From Fasciolopsis buskii (Eukaryota > Platyhelminthes > Trematoda > Plagiorchiida > Fasciolidae), in NCBI GenBank assembly GCA_008360955.1, contig LUCM01004076.1, positions 283,485 through 347,484 on the forward strand: a stretch of DNA of 64,000 nucleotides, written 5' to 3'. Each line of letters opens with the position of its first letter. Position 1 is the first letter of the stretch. The notes beneath the pieces were generated by a model. The model had not been told where the DNA came from. It saw only the letters and a program-made list of their open reading frames with translations, and made no database searches. Shown piece after piece: positions 39,646 through 51,366 of this stretch. A program made the position numbers and the translations under genes.

Positions 39646-42600
39646 ATAACCAGATTTTAAGACATTTTTGCTGCCTGAATGACACTTAAAAAGAAGGACG
39701 GGATGTGTGAACATAAAAGATCGGTCTTTACAGATCTTTTATCCTGTTTTTGATCTTCTGGCCACTCAAAAGCCTTTTATAATTCAAACAAAAGCCTGAA
39801 ATTTTCTAGTTTGGGGTAGGTCTCTACCACAGGACCCGTCTAAACGCTTCAGTATGAAAGTTTTTGACTTCTGAACTTAGGCCAGACTTATTCGAGCGTT
39901 CAGTCGCGTTCTAAGTAACTCGATCGATAATGGGTTAATCTCATCAGCGGATGGTAACAGCGTTTCGGTGGGGAAACACAAATCGAAAACTCATAGAAAT
40001 TTAACAGACAGTTATATAGTCAGAATAGGCGAGGTATAGTATGAAAACCATCGAAAGATAACAGCTTTGATTAGTCGAATCAACTGCCGCGCTGTCCTGC
40101 TGACATAGATTGTTCAAAATAGACAAACGAGGTGAAAGAGCGAGAGAGGCAGGTAATTTTTCAATCAGGTTCATCCAAATAATCGACCAGTTGGCAAAAT
40201 ATTCTGGTAGTTTATCAACAGGGAAAGTGCAATTTAGCCTCTTTTTGACCTTTGTCATTCCCTGTAAAAGAAAGCTGCACGTATTATTCATTTCACGTAA
40301 CGCGCGTTAGAGGTTACCCATTAGGTCTCTGTGGCATGGTCCTCCAAATGAAACATTTGGGGTGCGTGTTATTTAGAAATATTTTTGCTTTAACTAATTT
40401 TATCCTTCAACTACTCGTTGATAGGAGATCTTTTTCCATCAGATCTACGGGGCGCTGGAGTGAATTCTGTTCACACTCTGTTTAAGAGATTTAATGGTTA
40501 ATGACTTGAAATGGTGGTTCGCTTTTCAGCTCAGATTAATGGTGTTTAATGCCCAATGGTAACTGCATCATCATCAATTATGGTTCATCAGGTTGAAACA
40601 GGATATCAGACAAAAGGAATTTCGCTCATGTCATTCAATCAAACATTCGGGAGCTCGCCGGAAGTTGCATGCAAATACTGGACCACGATTCGAGACTGAC
40701 CGACAGACCCAACCAAGTCCGAATACGAATCCGTTGGTGGGAAACGGATGTGGATAATTCAACACACGCACATGCACATGCACACAGTTGATATTATGTT
40801 GATCAAATCCGACGAAACAGTAATATTCACCAATGTATGTTTTCTGAACTACGTTACAAATGATTTCATAAAGGAAATTTTCTATGAACTGTGTGCTTAC
40901 CTGTATGTGTACGTGACAAGACCAACCCTGTTGATGACTTTGCGGAAAACTGTCCCGCCTGTTAATCTTTATCTTTTCTGTACAAGATGAAATGCCACTG
41001 TTAAGGTAATTGTTGACATAGGTTAACTGCTGACCGAAATGACTGCTCGAAACACGAATGGTCTCTTGCGTTTGTTTCATGATGGAAAACTCTCCTTTTC
41101 TTTTCTCGCATTGTGATGGCACCATTATGTCTCATTTCAGTAATTCTAATAATATCTTCCGACTTCTTCATGAGTAATGTTTTTAAATCCAAATGGATCG
41201 ATTCGTGTTAATCCGACTATTTTTCAGGTCACTGCCCACCAACTGGCTACTCTTCCTCTAGTGAAGCACTACATCTCACGATCTACTGTTTTGCCTGACG
41301 ACTTCATGAAATCTGCATCCTACTTAGTATAAAACCGATGCTTCCGCTTCTGCGAATCTCTAGTTGTACACGATATTGGGCAGAAAAAATCGCAAAACAA
41401 TTTCTAATTGCATCCATGGTCAAGGAAAATCATGGGAAGCTACTTGGCAGGTAAACTTCATCCGTTGCGTTTGGGCATCTGATTAACTTGTTTACGGTTC
41501 TTATGGGTTATTTATTCAATGGCCAAATTCACAAACCCGATTATCATCCTATTCCAAAATCTGATGGTCTGTTTTCATTAGCGACTTCTTTAATGGGCAT
41601 TTGAGTCGTTCTCGCCATTTTTCTCGTTTTACGTTCAACTTAGTGTGATGTTTAGCTTTGAAATTCGGTGTGTTGTCTGTGCCAACTAATCGGTAGTTTT
41701 GATCAGATCTGTTTTTCCATGAGAATACACAGGCGAACTTACGGAAATATGTGTAGCCACTCACGCACTGCATCTATCCATTCTCGACATACTCATGTAC
41801 CTTATGAGTATTTTCTTGTCCGGAAACATTACTGATGCAGTAGTCTCCAATGTAGTAGATCAATCAGTTCGGGAAAACCTACCGTAGAAATAACGAACCG
41901 TATGGTCGATGAAACCAATGTGTTGGCAAACTGTATGCGTGTCATATAATGATCAAAATAAGAACTGCTTGATTATTCCGTTCAAAAACCGTAAACTTTG
42001 ATGAGGGAAAATCCAAATTGTTACGCATAAACGTTCATTGTTGAAATAATCCTTAGAGTAACAATATTTAAGGTGAAAGTCATCAAAAACCAATGCTAGC
42101 TATTGCCTTGACCGTCAGAGGTCATTGGCGCGTGGATTTAACTGTGCGTTTTCTTTCGCTTCATGTCGCAGTGTGGAATGGAGACCACTTTTGATATTCA
42201 TGACCGATCGTATTACGAATTCCCAGTAATGTACTTCCATGTATGGGCAATATTGCGATGTATTTCCTGTTACCTTCGCATACTCATTCCGTAGCAGACC
42301 GCAAGGACATGCACCATCATGGCTGTTAATCTAAGGCAACGCCATCAGCATTTCAAGAACAGAGAAGCTTGATTTTACCTGAATAATTAGTGGTCTTGCT
42401 ACACCGAAGCCCCACAGAACCAAATAAAGATGATCTACTCCGTTTTGGACACTTTTTGCATTTAGGATTTCCAGGGGTCAAAGTTAATTTAATCACATTA
42501 TTACTAATCTACAGATAAAGACAATGAAACGAGCATTTTGCTTGCTGTTTGCATGACATTGAGCCATATTTTATCTATTATAAGCAGATACAGAGATGAA

Positions 42601-43020
42601 TCAAAGGTGTGAGAATGGCTGGGTACCGCGAAGTACTTCGAGCGATAGCTTATTCACCAATTAGTATACACATTCTTACCGTTAAGTCCACATACTCCTT
42701 GGCTAAAATTTCACACAACCCCTATTTGTGGTCTGCTCAGCCGATGTTCAATTGGCACTATGCCTTGGGATTACACTGTCTGTTCTGGACCTGAGCAATA
42801 TCAAAACCTGAACAACCTAACGATTCTAAGTTCAGCAGATCAAAGAAGTTAATTACCGGTCTATGTTTTCGATCTAGTCAAAAACGTTGGTAAACAGTCC
42901 CCTAAAAGTTTACGTCTGGTCGAGATCAAGACCGCATGTTAACTGCAGCATAAACTTGATCACGAGAAACAGTAACTAAATTCTGGGTACATGAGTTTTG
43001 TGAATAGGTGCAATAATATA
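39646..43020. other. Gene-poor sequence; one unrecognised 164-codon ORF (-)
   Basis: The minus-strand frame 41125-40631 is open for 164 codons, longer than most frames nearby. It has scattered cysteines and histidines, but no membrane segment, domain or repeated motif that I recognise. The frame could be chance or an old element. Nothing else in the stretch was identified. Confidence 0.45.
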
Positions 43021-43293
43021 CCATAACTTTCCCGGATTAATTCGGAACTATGACAAAACCATTCGGAAATGTCATTCAACTGACTTATTGAGATCAGGTT
43101 TTCACAGACTTGAAATGTAATCCATCTTACATGGGCACATTTGTGCGCACGTTCTATAAAGTGCAATAATTATTCAGTCATTACCCTGCACTCTGCAAGC
43201 AGATTTAACCTTGGGAATTATTGTGAGAAAGAACCAAGTTTTTATTCAATTCTGAATAGTTTTGACATGATTCCGAAGTAACACAGGAAATGG
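43021..43293. mobile_element. MITE-like TIR element, copy M3 (diverged)
   Basis: This copy is 273 bp long. Its ends are inverted repeats: the left reads CCATAACTTTCCCGGATTAA, and the right, on the minus strand, reads CCATTTCCTGTGTTACTTCG. Both continue into ATG-CAAAAC-ATTC. The interior aligns along its whole length with M2 read forward (ATGGGCACATTTGTG, AATAATTAT, CTCTGCAAGCAG), with many substitutions. It is non-coding. It shows that the family has full copies outside the 25-27 kb pair and lets the element ends be placed. Confidence 0.65.
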
Positions 43294-46200
43294 TACAAAA
43301 TATGGCACCCTATTGGATGACTATGGTCACCGACAGGGAAATATGATGTCGTGGCGTACATAAAAGTGCTTTGTTGTCTTCGGCAATATCTACTACGAAG
43401 AGTTTATCCCACCCGAGGGCACAAAAATGAGCAGTGTTTTGTGACGGATTCATTGCATGAAGCAAGTGTTCCCTCAACTGCTTTCAATAGTAATCCCATA
43501 GGTTCGTGCCATTCATGAAGAACATTGTTCTCATCAACGAAGTAGACAAAGTTTTAGTGATGTTATGTATTAACCAAAAACAACGTTATCAGGAGAAGCA
43601 AAAATAAGCTGATTTTTTGATCGTCACTTGCAACCTTTCTCAAGAGAGTCTGTCTGTTACGATGACCTCTGCTCATAATAGATCGCTTCCTGTGCAACTA
43701 AGTAAACGTTATCGCTTTCCATTTCGGTGTATTCGGCCCACGGCAGAGATGTAAGGTTGCATTGTAATGTTCATTTTGAGACAGTTAATCTGTGCAATGT
43801 TTTTAGTGCTGATATGAAAGATGCAGAATCTAGAGTGGATACAATTACTTCATCATTTTTTGTGGCATATTGCAACCGTAATGAAAATGACCTGAGGTTG
43901 TTTTCAAGTCCATGACGATTGCATGTACTGGTCATGTGAAATCCGGCGACTGAGTTATGTTATACCATCACCGAACTAGTGCTGTGCAGACTTGAAAATA
44001 CGGGAGAATGATTTCGTACTGATTCATCTGTCATTGTTTTCAAGGATTTGTGCCAAATTTGGCTGGTTGAGAACGTGACGAGAATGTGAATCGGAGTTTC
44101 TATCATGTGACTATGTTGTTTGATCAACAGGTGATGACGAAAGGAAATCAGAAGCAACTTCTATCATGGATGAACACTTTTTCGTGATATGTCAATTCCA
44201 AAGAGATGTTTCGAATAAATTCCATGTTCTAGTTCAAAATCGGTCCTGCCACTAACTGGGAAACGGTAAAACTTTGGAGTCAAGTGGAAGGTTTAGCACT
44301 AGGGAAATTGAGAAAGACGACTGAATGCTTTTGTCATTGGATGTGTTAACTAGTTATTTTACCATAAGTCATAGTTTGCCTCATCATAGCAGTATAAGGT
44401 GGAGACGCGTTAGCAAAACTTGCTATCCCAATTTTTCAAATGAAACATCTTTTCAACTGACATTGGAAAAAGTAGTTGAGTTGCTCAAATTTATTTGCAA
44501 ATTACATGAAAACACGAATTCTGATCCAAAGCCACTAAAATTAAAGCCTATCTTTTAATTTCACCCCCCATTGGTGTGTAAGAAACACATGCCAAAACTA
44601 TGTCAATTGAAAAACAAAACTGCCAAACTGAACAGCAATGTGTCATCATCGGTCTCGGGCGCGGACACATACCCATGTCGAATGAATCAAACAGGGGGAG
44701 ACACTGTGGCAACCTTTCACGCTTGAATAACCGGAGACTCTTGGGTCTCTGTTCAATGTAGAGTGAAGCTGATTGTTACCCCCATCCGATACCACATCGC
44801 TGTCCATCTTGCTTATGCGAATAAGCTGCTCCGTTGAGCTGGATAACAGGCTAGCAGATACATCCGATGGTCGTTTGTTGACAGTGCACTTGAACAATTA
44901 ATTTCGCTGGTCAGAAAAGAGGACTGTGAAAGGGAACTCTTTGTTGCTGATGTTGTAAGTAGGTAAATATCGAAACAGAACAGTCCAAAAGCTCAGTCAT
45001 CTTGTCCCCTTGCACTGAGAGAGGTTTGTTTTTGGTGGGACTATCGCTAATTTACTCTTCCTCTCACAAAACACATTTGTGTTAACTGAAGAGGGAAATC
45101 AAATAAACTGTTCACTTCAACGAACAATTCTGATAACTTCAAAACACTATTTTAACATCTTACGCATCTGTCGTTGTTAAACGTTAAGAACTTCCATGAC
45201 TGAAAATTGTTGGACAAAACATTTCACAGTAGGCCGCGGCCACAGCAGGTGAATTCACAAGAAATTCGTTGATGTTCTTGAGTTTTGAAAATTAGCCGTT
45301 TTGTTCTAAGTGCACAAAACCTATCTGTCATTTATTACTTAATTCAGCTCCACGATACTGATCGGTTTTGCACATTAGCGCATTACATTGTTAGTTTGTT
45401 CAGTAGTGACAGGCCGAGAATGGTTCATAAGTTGCCAACGTGTTTACAGAGAGTAGTAAACATATTTGTCACGGCTGAGTTCGGTTCCGGTTTTTACGGT
45501 TTCATTAACCGTTGACCGATATACTCAGCTTTTGGGTTCAACCTCACAAAATCGTCTATTCAAAAGCAGAGAAGAAAACAAGGAATAATGAAAGATCAGC
45601 TGCACAGTGGAAAACTGATGAACTGTACAAACAAGAGATAATTTTTGGAATGGATGAATCCTTTTGGCTGAGGCATTTGGCCATAAAACTAAATGTCGTC
45701 AACTACCGTTTGAGGGCAATTCGTAGACTCCAACCTAGCGGATCAGCTAGACTCGGAATCTGATAATTGGTATTAGACCCTCAGGTGAAGTGGATATGAA
45801 AGGTTTGTCACAAACCGGCTAGATTTTTTAGGATCATGCTTTCTTATCCATTTCCGCGCATCTACTGATTGGGTGTTTGCTTTCGCCTCAGAAAGAACCT
45901 CATTCACATTTTGCTAGCCAGTCAAGCTGACGGAATAGACGGACACAAATCCAACGCACGCTAGTGTAATGAGCGATTTGAGGATAGTAATACTGATGAT
46001 CTTGTTAATCCTTTTATGTTGTTAACTACTCAGACTTTTCGTAACTTTCTCCGGCTTGTTCTCCTAGTTTCGCTGAAATCTGACAATTCATTTGACCTAT
46101 GTGGATATACATATCGTATCTAGTTACAGGTTCAGGGGGTGTTTGGACAGAGCCAAACCTCACATATCCGGAAAGAAATAGTCCACAGAAGCTAAGGTTG

Positions 46201-47299
46201 TACCCTTCAAGTGCACCAAATGAAATCATCTTGATGACACGGAAATCAGTATAGTAAAGCGGAACAAACATAAACAATATCATATCTAATACACCAAACA
46301 TGAGACATTCGAGAGCTTCATTAGTAAATTCAAAGATCTACAAAATTTCAATTATACCATCACAATTAAAAGGTTGCTTACGCCGTTAAAATTTAGGGGG
46401 GAATCGAATAAATCCAGTGTCGAATTCGAGATCCTAGTTGCTATAAAATATCCTTGCACTATGCAGCCGTATCTGAAAGGATCTGGTCATCCTTGCTGTA
46501 GGTATCACTTAGGGGTTAAAAAAAGACTCGTGAAGTCGACTTTTACTTGCGAATTGCCTAAGTGAATTTATCACAACTACTCTGTTCTGTGGACATACCA
46601 GATGTTTGTACAACCCTTATGCTTAATGCGTTGACCTTCCTCACGATTAAAGCATCCTTCTGAACTATGTAAAATCCCATTTCTGAACTACTGTCCACGT
46701 CTGTGTAACAGTCTTCCAGTAAAATTCCATGTGGTTTGAGACGCTCGTACTAGATTTACAAGAGCCATATGATGAATGCGTAAATATACTTAGTCTGTGA
46801 GCATGTATTGAACAATTACCTTTGTGCTGGACTGCTGAAGCCCGCGGACAATTTTCGGAGAGGCTGAAGTTGTCTTATTTACGGCAAGCCATTTATTTAT
46901 GGGCCAGACCCTTTGACCAAAGGCTTGACGTGGCGTTGCTTACAAACGAATCGTAGTTCGGAATGGCCAGCCAGTTAGTACGCTTCCTGCTGGCAAATTT
47001 TGTCGGCTGTACAGTATGGTAAACCTATTTTTACCCGATTATCTCCCGTAAGAAGACAATGTAGCGCCTTGGATACTTGATGAACTCTATGCAGATTTTA
47101 ATACGAGTTTTCTGTTGTTCGATTCAACAGGCCGACCGGGGAGCCTAGATTTTGAGGAAGTGTTGCAAACCAAATGTACAACGACACTTTCGGTCTTGGG
47201 ATCATTTTTGTCCAAAATTAGTCATGATATTACAGTCACATTGGCTTCTCACGCTCAATCTACACACTTGCAACGCTAAAAAGGACTCATCATCCTAAA
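43294..47299. other. Gene-poor sequence, nothing recognised
   Basis: No gene or element was identified. A 91-codon minus frame at 46026-46301 has two hydrophobic stretches, but no family was recognised and no clear splice signals were found. It is noted only as exon-like. Short AT-rich stretches alternate with neutral sequence. Confidence 0.55.
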
Positions 47300-49700
47300 T
47301 AGCATTCGCGGATTGAACTGCAACATTGATAATGCTAACCAGTGTTTTTCCATTCTTCCTTTGACCTTGCTCTTTTTTGACTGAAACTCGAATCTCCCTA
47401 TTCTTGCTGATAATCCAGTTGCAGTGCTCCCATTTTCTCAGTTGCGACTTCTAACTCATATAGGTGGAACTCCGACTTTATTTTTTCAAACACTACTTTT
47501 ATGTTGTCTGTCGCTCGCCCAGCAGTGGTGACTCTTTCATTTTCGACTTCTTACCTCCAGGCATTGAATACTTGCCTGTTACAGGTCCCTGCTGCAATGC
47601 TACCAGCCTGGGAGATTTTAGCGCTCACAATCAGAAGTGGCCGGTACACTTTTCTTACAACTCAGTCATGAGGCGCGTAGCTGAGCGATTCGCGGCGGTC
47701 AACAATTTATCTGAACTAATTGACCTCTCCGCACGAATACCCGATCATTATCTCGATCTTATCACCAACTCTGATCCTTCCATCTACTAACGTATTACTA
47801 TTCTTCCTCCTCTTGGGTGATCGGAACAGTGTCATTATACCTTCTATCAACCTTATTGGCCCCAACCCCTACCTTCCTAAAGGTACATTTGGGGATTACA
47901 TTTCAGCCAACCGGGACGGATCTCGCGACTTTCTTATCCTTGGAATGGTTGTTATTTTACTTCTGATGTGCTTTCATCTATTTCCAGGGATGAACCTTTC
48001 TATTCCACACTTTTTCAAAACCCGACAAACCAGAATCCTCCGAGAAGTTCAAACACTCGTGCAACCGCGTTGCTCGCTTGAGACGCTTAGCATTTCTCCA
48101 CTATCACCGCATGTCCTCTACTTCGTATGATCCGGGAACAAATACTTATTAGGCACACGGAAAGCCAAAAAACGCTTCGTTTGTTGCAAAGCGGAATGTT
48201 AGATTTCATTTGCCATCGGTGGGCAAGCATTTTGTTCTTTTCCCAGAGCCGTTTACCGAAATTTCTTCCGCTCACATTTTCCTCCCATTAGTAAAGCCCA
48301 AAATGATCTTGTTGGAGAACCATAAGAGAAAGCTGAGATCTTTTCTACCTGGCTTGGCTCCAATTCCACTTTATTCAGTTACCCAAATCCTCCGTCTGCT
48401 TCTGTATCCCCTAACCATTATTTTACATCTCTTATTAGCGCCAGAAATATCCGACAAGCGCCACTCTCTCCGGACATGCACAAACCGCTCTGTTTGGACG
48501 GTATTGCACTCACTGTTCCTAAAATGCATGTCCCTGAGTTGGACCCTATTTCACACCTTTTTCTGTAATCCCGTCCATCTTTCCACCCTTCTAACCCCTT
48601 GGAAACACTGGAATGTCGCCAAACTCGCGACCTCCCTGACTTTAACAACCAGCTCCCGATTTATCTAGCTTCCATTATTTTTAGGGTGTTCGAAACCATT
48701 ATTTCCGACCTGCTGCGGTCGTTTCTCGAACGCAAAGGACTACTGGTCGACCGCCAAATATGAACTTCGCCAACTTCGTTCCACCGGTGACCTACTGGTT
48801 GTCGTCTTCCGCTCCAGGTCGGGCGCACACGATGAACAAGGAGAAACACACTTGGTCTCGCTCAATATCTTGAAGACCTTTGACAGAGTTTGGTACGAAG
48901 GCATCTTGGCGAAACTGCTCACGTTCGGTTTCCCTCCAGCTCTCGTATCGCGAAAATCAAGTTTCATCGGTAAGCAAATCACTTTCTGAGTTGATGGGGT
49001 TCTGCCTGAGTCGTTCCCCCTGCTCCCGAACTTTCCGTACTTGCACCCAGTAATAACGATCTTTTACCGAATACATCCGATCTGGTGCACTCCTTTGCCA
49101 GTGATCCTACCTTCCACTGGTCAATTTCTTACCGCACCCTCCACCATCCAAACACTAACGTTGATCGCGAACGTAATTTCGTCAGTATATTGCTGAATTC
49201 CGATCTTCATCACATTCTCTCGGGGTTCCTGCAATCTTGTTTATTTCGATGCTTTCAAAACTTCCTTCCCTTAAACATCAGTCATTCACTCGACATCTCT
49301 GTTTTCATGCAACTCATCGACATACCACGGATTCTACTTCTCGTCCTGGCCTATAAATGGCTTGGTTATGATGGTCCTCTTTCACATGTCAGTAAACTTC
49401 TGCTGCAAGAAAAGTTAGATTTCTGTATTGCGTCAGACGTATTTTTATTCAGGCTCGTTTTGTTTTACGGAGCTTGCTTCTTCAGTTTCTATCTCTCTGG
49501 GCCGCCTATCTCGTTCTCAGAAACTCATCCATCCGTAGCATCTTTCTCAGGCATCTGTTCCAGAACTGAGAAGATGTGGAGCACCCTCCTGCTATCTGTT
49601 GTCCCACTGACCTACAATTTCGTTCTTTTTAAGAGTGGAGTTCGCGCGGGAATGTTCGCTACAACCCCCGTTAACATTATTTTACTTAACTGCGGGGTTC
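47300..49700 (+). mobile_element. Jockey/CR1-type LINE ORF2 relic, endonuclease to C-terminus
   Basis: This is the most complete element in the window. In order it shows an endonuclease part (47510-47790: YVVCRSPSSGDS, LGDFSAHNQKWPVHFS, DLSARIPDHYLDLI, SDPSIY), then GDRNSVIIPSINL where the catalytic SDH motif should be. The linker (47860-48240) follows with FKTRQTRI and SLRRLAFLHYHRM. RT fingers (48240-48700) have RKALSRLDTSKACGPDGI-like coding in mixed frames and VFETIISDLLRSFLERKGLL. The palm reads SLNILKTFDRVWYEGILAKL (48860-48920). 49085-49807 is an unbroken frame that begins HSFASDPTFHWSISYRTL, where the family has FADD, and reaches KMWSTLLLSVVPLTYNFVLF, the usual C-terminal end. The active-site FADD has become FASD, there are several frameshifts, and part of the thumb region is missing. 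The element is dead. The start near 47300 and the end near 49700 are estimates. Confidence 0.85.
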
Positions 49701-50604
49701 CTGCCTTATGCTGTAAATCAATTTGTTTACTAAAAAAGACGACGTCGGTCGAGAGCATCCAGCCAACTAGCATCTTCAGGGCTGATATCTCAGCTATAGA
49801 TGAGTGACAAAATCAACTAAAAAAGCCTGATTTTGCCTTGCTGTCTTTGTCGCCTTGGCTTCAATGGCACCAGATTAGTTCGAGCAGGACTAATTTCTTG
49901 CATTTGGTTAGACCATCACATAAGTAACGCGAAGGTTCACCTTCGTGTTCGGCGTGGAGAATTCTCTCGTAACATATATTATCACCGCACATATCTCCCC
50001 ATGGCTTCAACATGGTTAGCGCACGACCATCCACCGTGTCTGAACGTCCAATACTTGTGAATCATGCATACAGATAAAGGAAGCAGTGTATCAATCAGAT
50101 TACAACTGGATCTATTGGTTTGAAGAAGCCTGTATCACCATCATCATCGGTATCTGTGTATCACAACTTCCTAAACGAATGAATGTTATTCAGCGTGGTT
50201 AAGGAACTAGTGACTTAAAAGGAAATGAACAAACAAGGTTACACAATGATCGTCGTGAAATAACGGAAACAATCCCGGACCTTATACGCTGTTACCCATT
50301 CGTAACTTCCTGAACTGTTTCTTATTCGAAACGTGCTAATAGATCTGCTGCACAACTATGTGGAAGTTCAGACATCCATCCCATTTCTCTGACTAGGGCT
50401 GTGAAACACCATCGTCATCTCGGCCGGCGTTTTTGATCCGGAATAATATGTTTGGCCAGCTCCCGTAATTCATTGCATGTTGGTAGCCGAGAGATTGCCG
50501 TACTATTAGTCCGTTCGAGATGCTTCATTTTTCATAATGCACTTTGGACTCGGCTTTTTTTGTCAAGTCCATGTACGCCACTTTAGATTTTTCATGCCAG
50601 CTTA
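49701..50604. other. Possible 3' flank of LINE; nothing else recognised
   Basis: The first few hundred bases may include the 3' UTR of the preceding LINE relic, but no poly-A or short tandem tail marks the end. There is no other signal. Confidence 0.45.
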
Positions 50605-51366
50605 GAAACAATCACTTCAATCCGTTTTCCAACCACTGCCTCGGAAAAAAGCATGCAACGAGGCAGTCGTTCAGTGGGCACGCACATAAAACATGCCGAC
50701 CGCCTCAAACCATTGCGATTCAGTTTCACTTAAAAAGATAGAGCTTCACGGGCCCAGTAACTTAAGCGTAGCTCACATGCTAATGAAGAAACTCCTTCAT
50801 AATATTACGCAAACATTAGAGAAACAACGGTGTTTAATTATAGACAGTCTCCCATATTCCCTGTCCGCGACAGTCACGATTTTAGTCGTATAAATGCACC
50901 AAACATAAAATTGAAATGAAAATTCGAAATATGACCGATAACCGAAAGCCACGATGACACCATAGATGTCAACCAAGCCATCTGCATTCGAGAAAACGCT
51001 TCATACGATATAAAAACACCCAGTGAGATACAATTACCCGGGTAAATGAACCCACCTACTTCACTCATATTTATCTCTGCTTTGAACTAAGTCAGTTCGC
51101 AAAAATTATTCAGCACTTTGAAGGCGCAAAACTTACTACCGTTCAGACGGTAGAGAAGTACTGGCAACTCATCTGGATCTTCACCCGGAAGTACAACATT
51201 GTCCGTATATTCTAAAACAAACAGTTTCCATTCTCATCAAGTCTCGATACGACCATTGTCACTTGAGAATAAGGCGATTTCCATAAGCATATCAATTACA
51301 AAGCTGAACTAAAGAAGGTGAAAAATGCAACTCAGACGGATACCAGTGGTGGTGGTGAACTCGGAA
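50605..51366 (-). mobile_element. RTE-clade LINE fragment, copy E
   Basis: Read from high to low coordinate, this fragment begins at the damaged GVRQGCPLSP block (TTTTGIRLSC) and proceeds through VIDMLMEIALFSSDNGRIET, VVLPGEDPDELPV and IYPGNCISLGVFIS with SRMQMAWL. It ends in the C-terminal part with FKHRCFSNV, then PTERLPRCMLFSEAV, which matches the HRL-PR-LFSEAGNGW region of copies A and B. It is broken by stops and has no readable YADD. Copy G at 32.8 kb is a close relative in the opposite orientation. On the 5' side (51420-51660) the DNA changes to a different repeat that shares a motif with 16.7 kb. Confidence 0.82.

Noticed and set aside
46026..46301. Hydrophobic 91-codon minus-strand frame that could be a membrane-protein exon
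   Set aside because: I could not find a good acceptor-donor pair around it or name a family.
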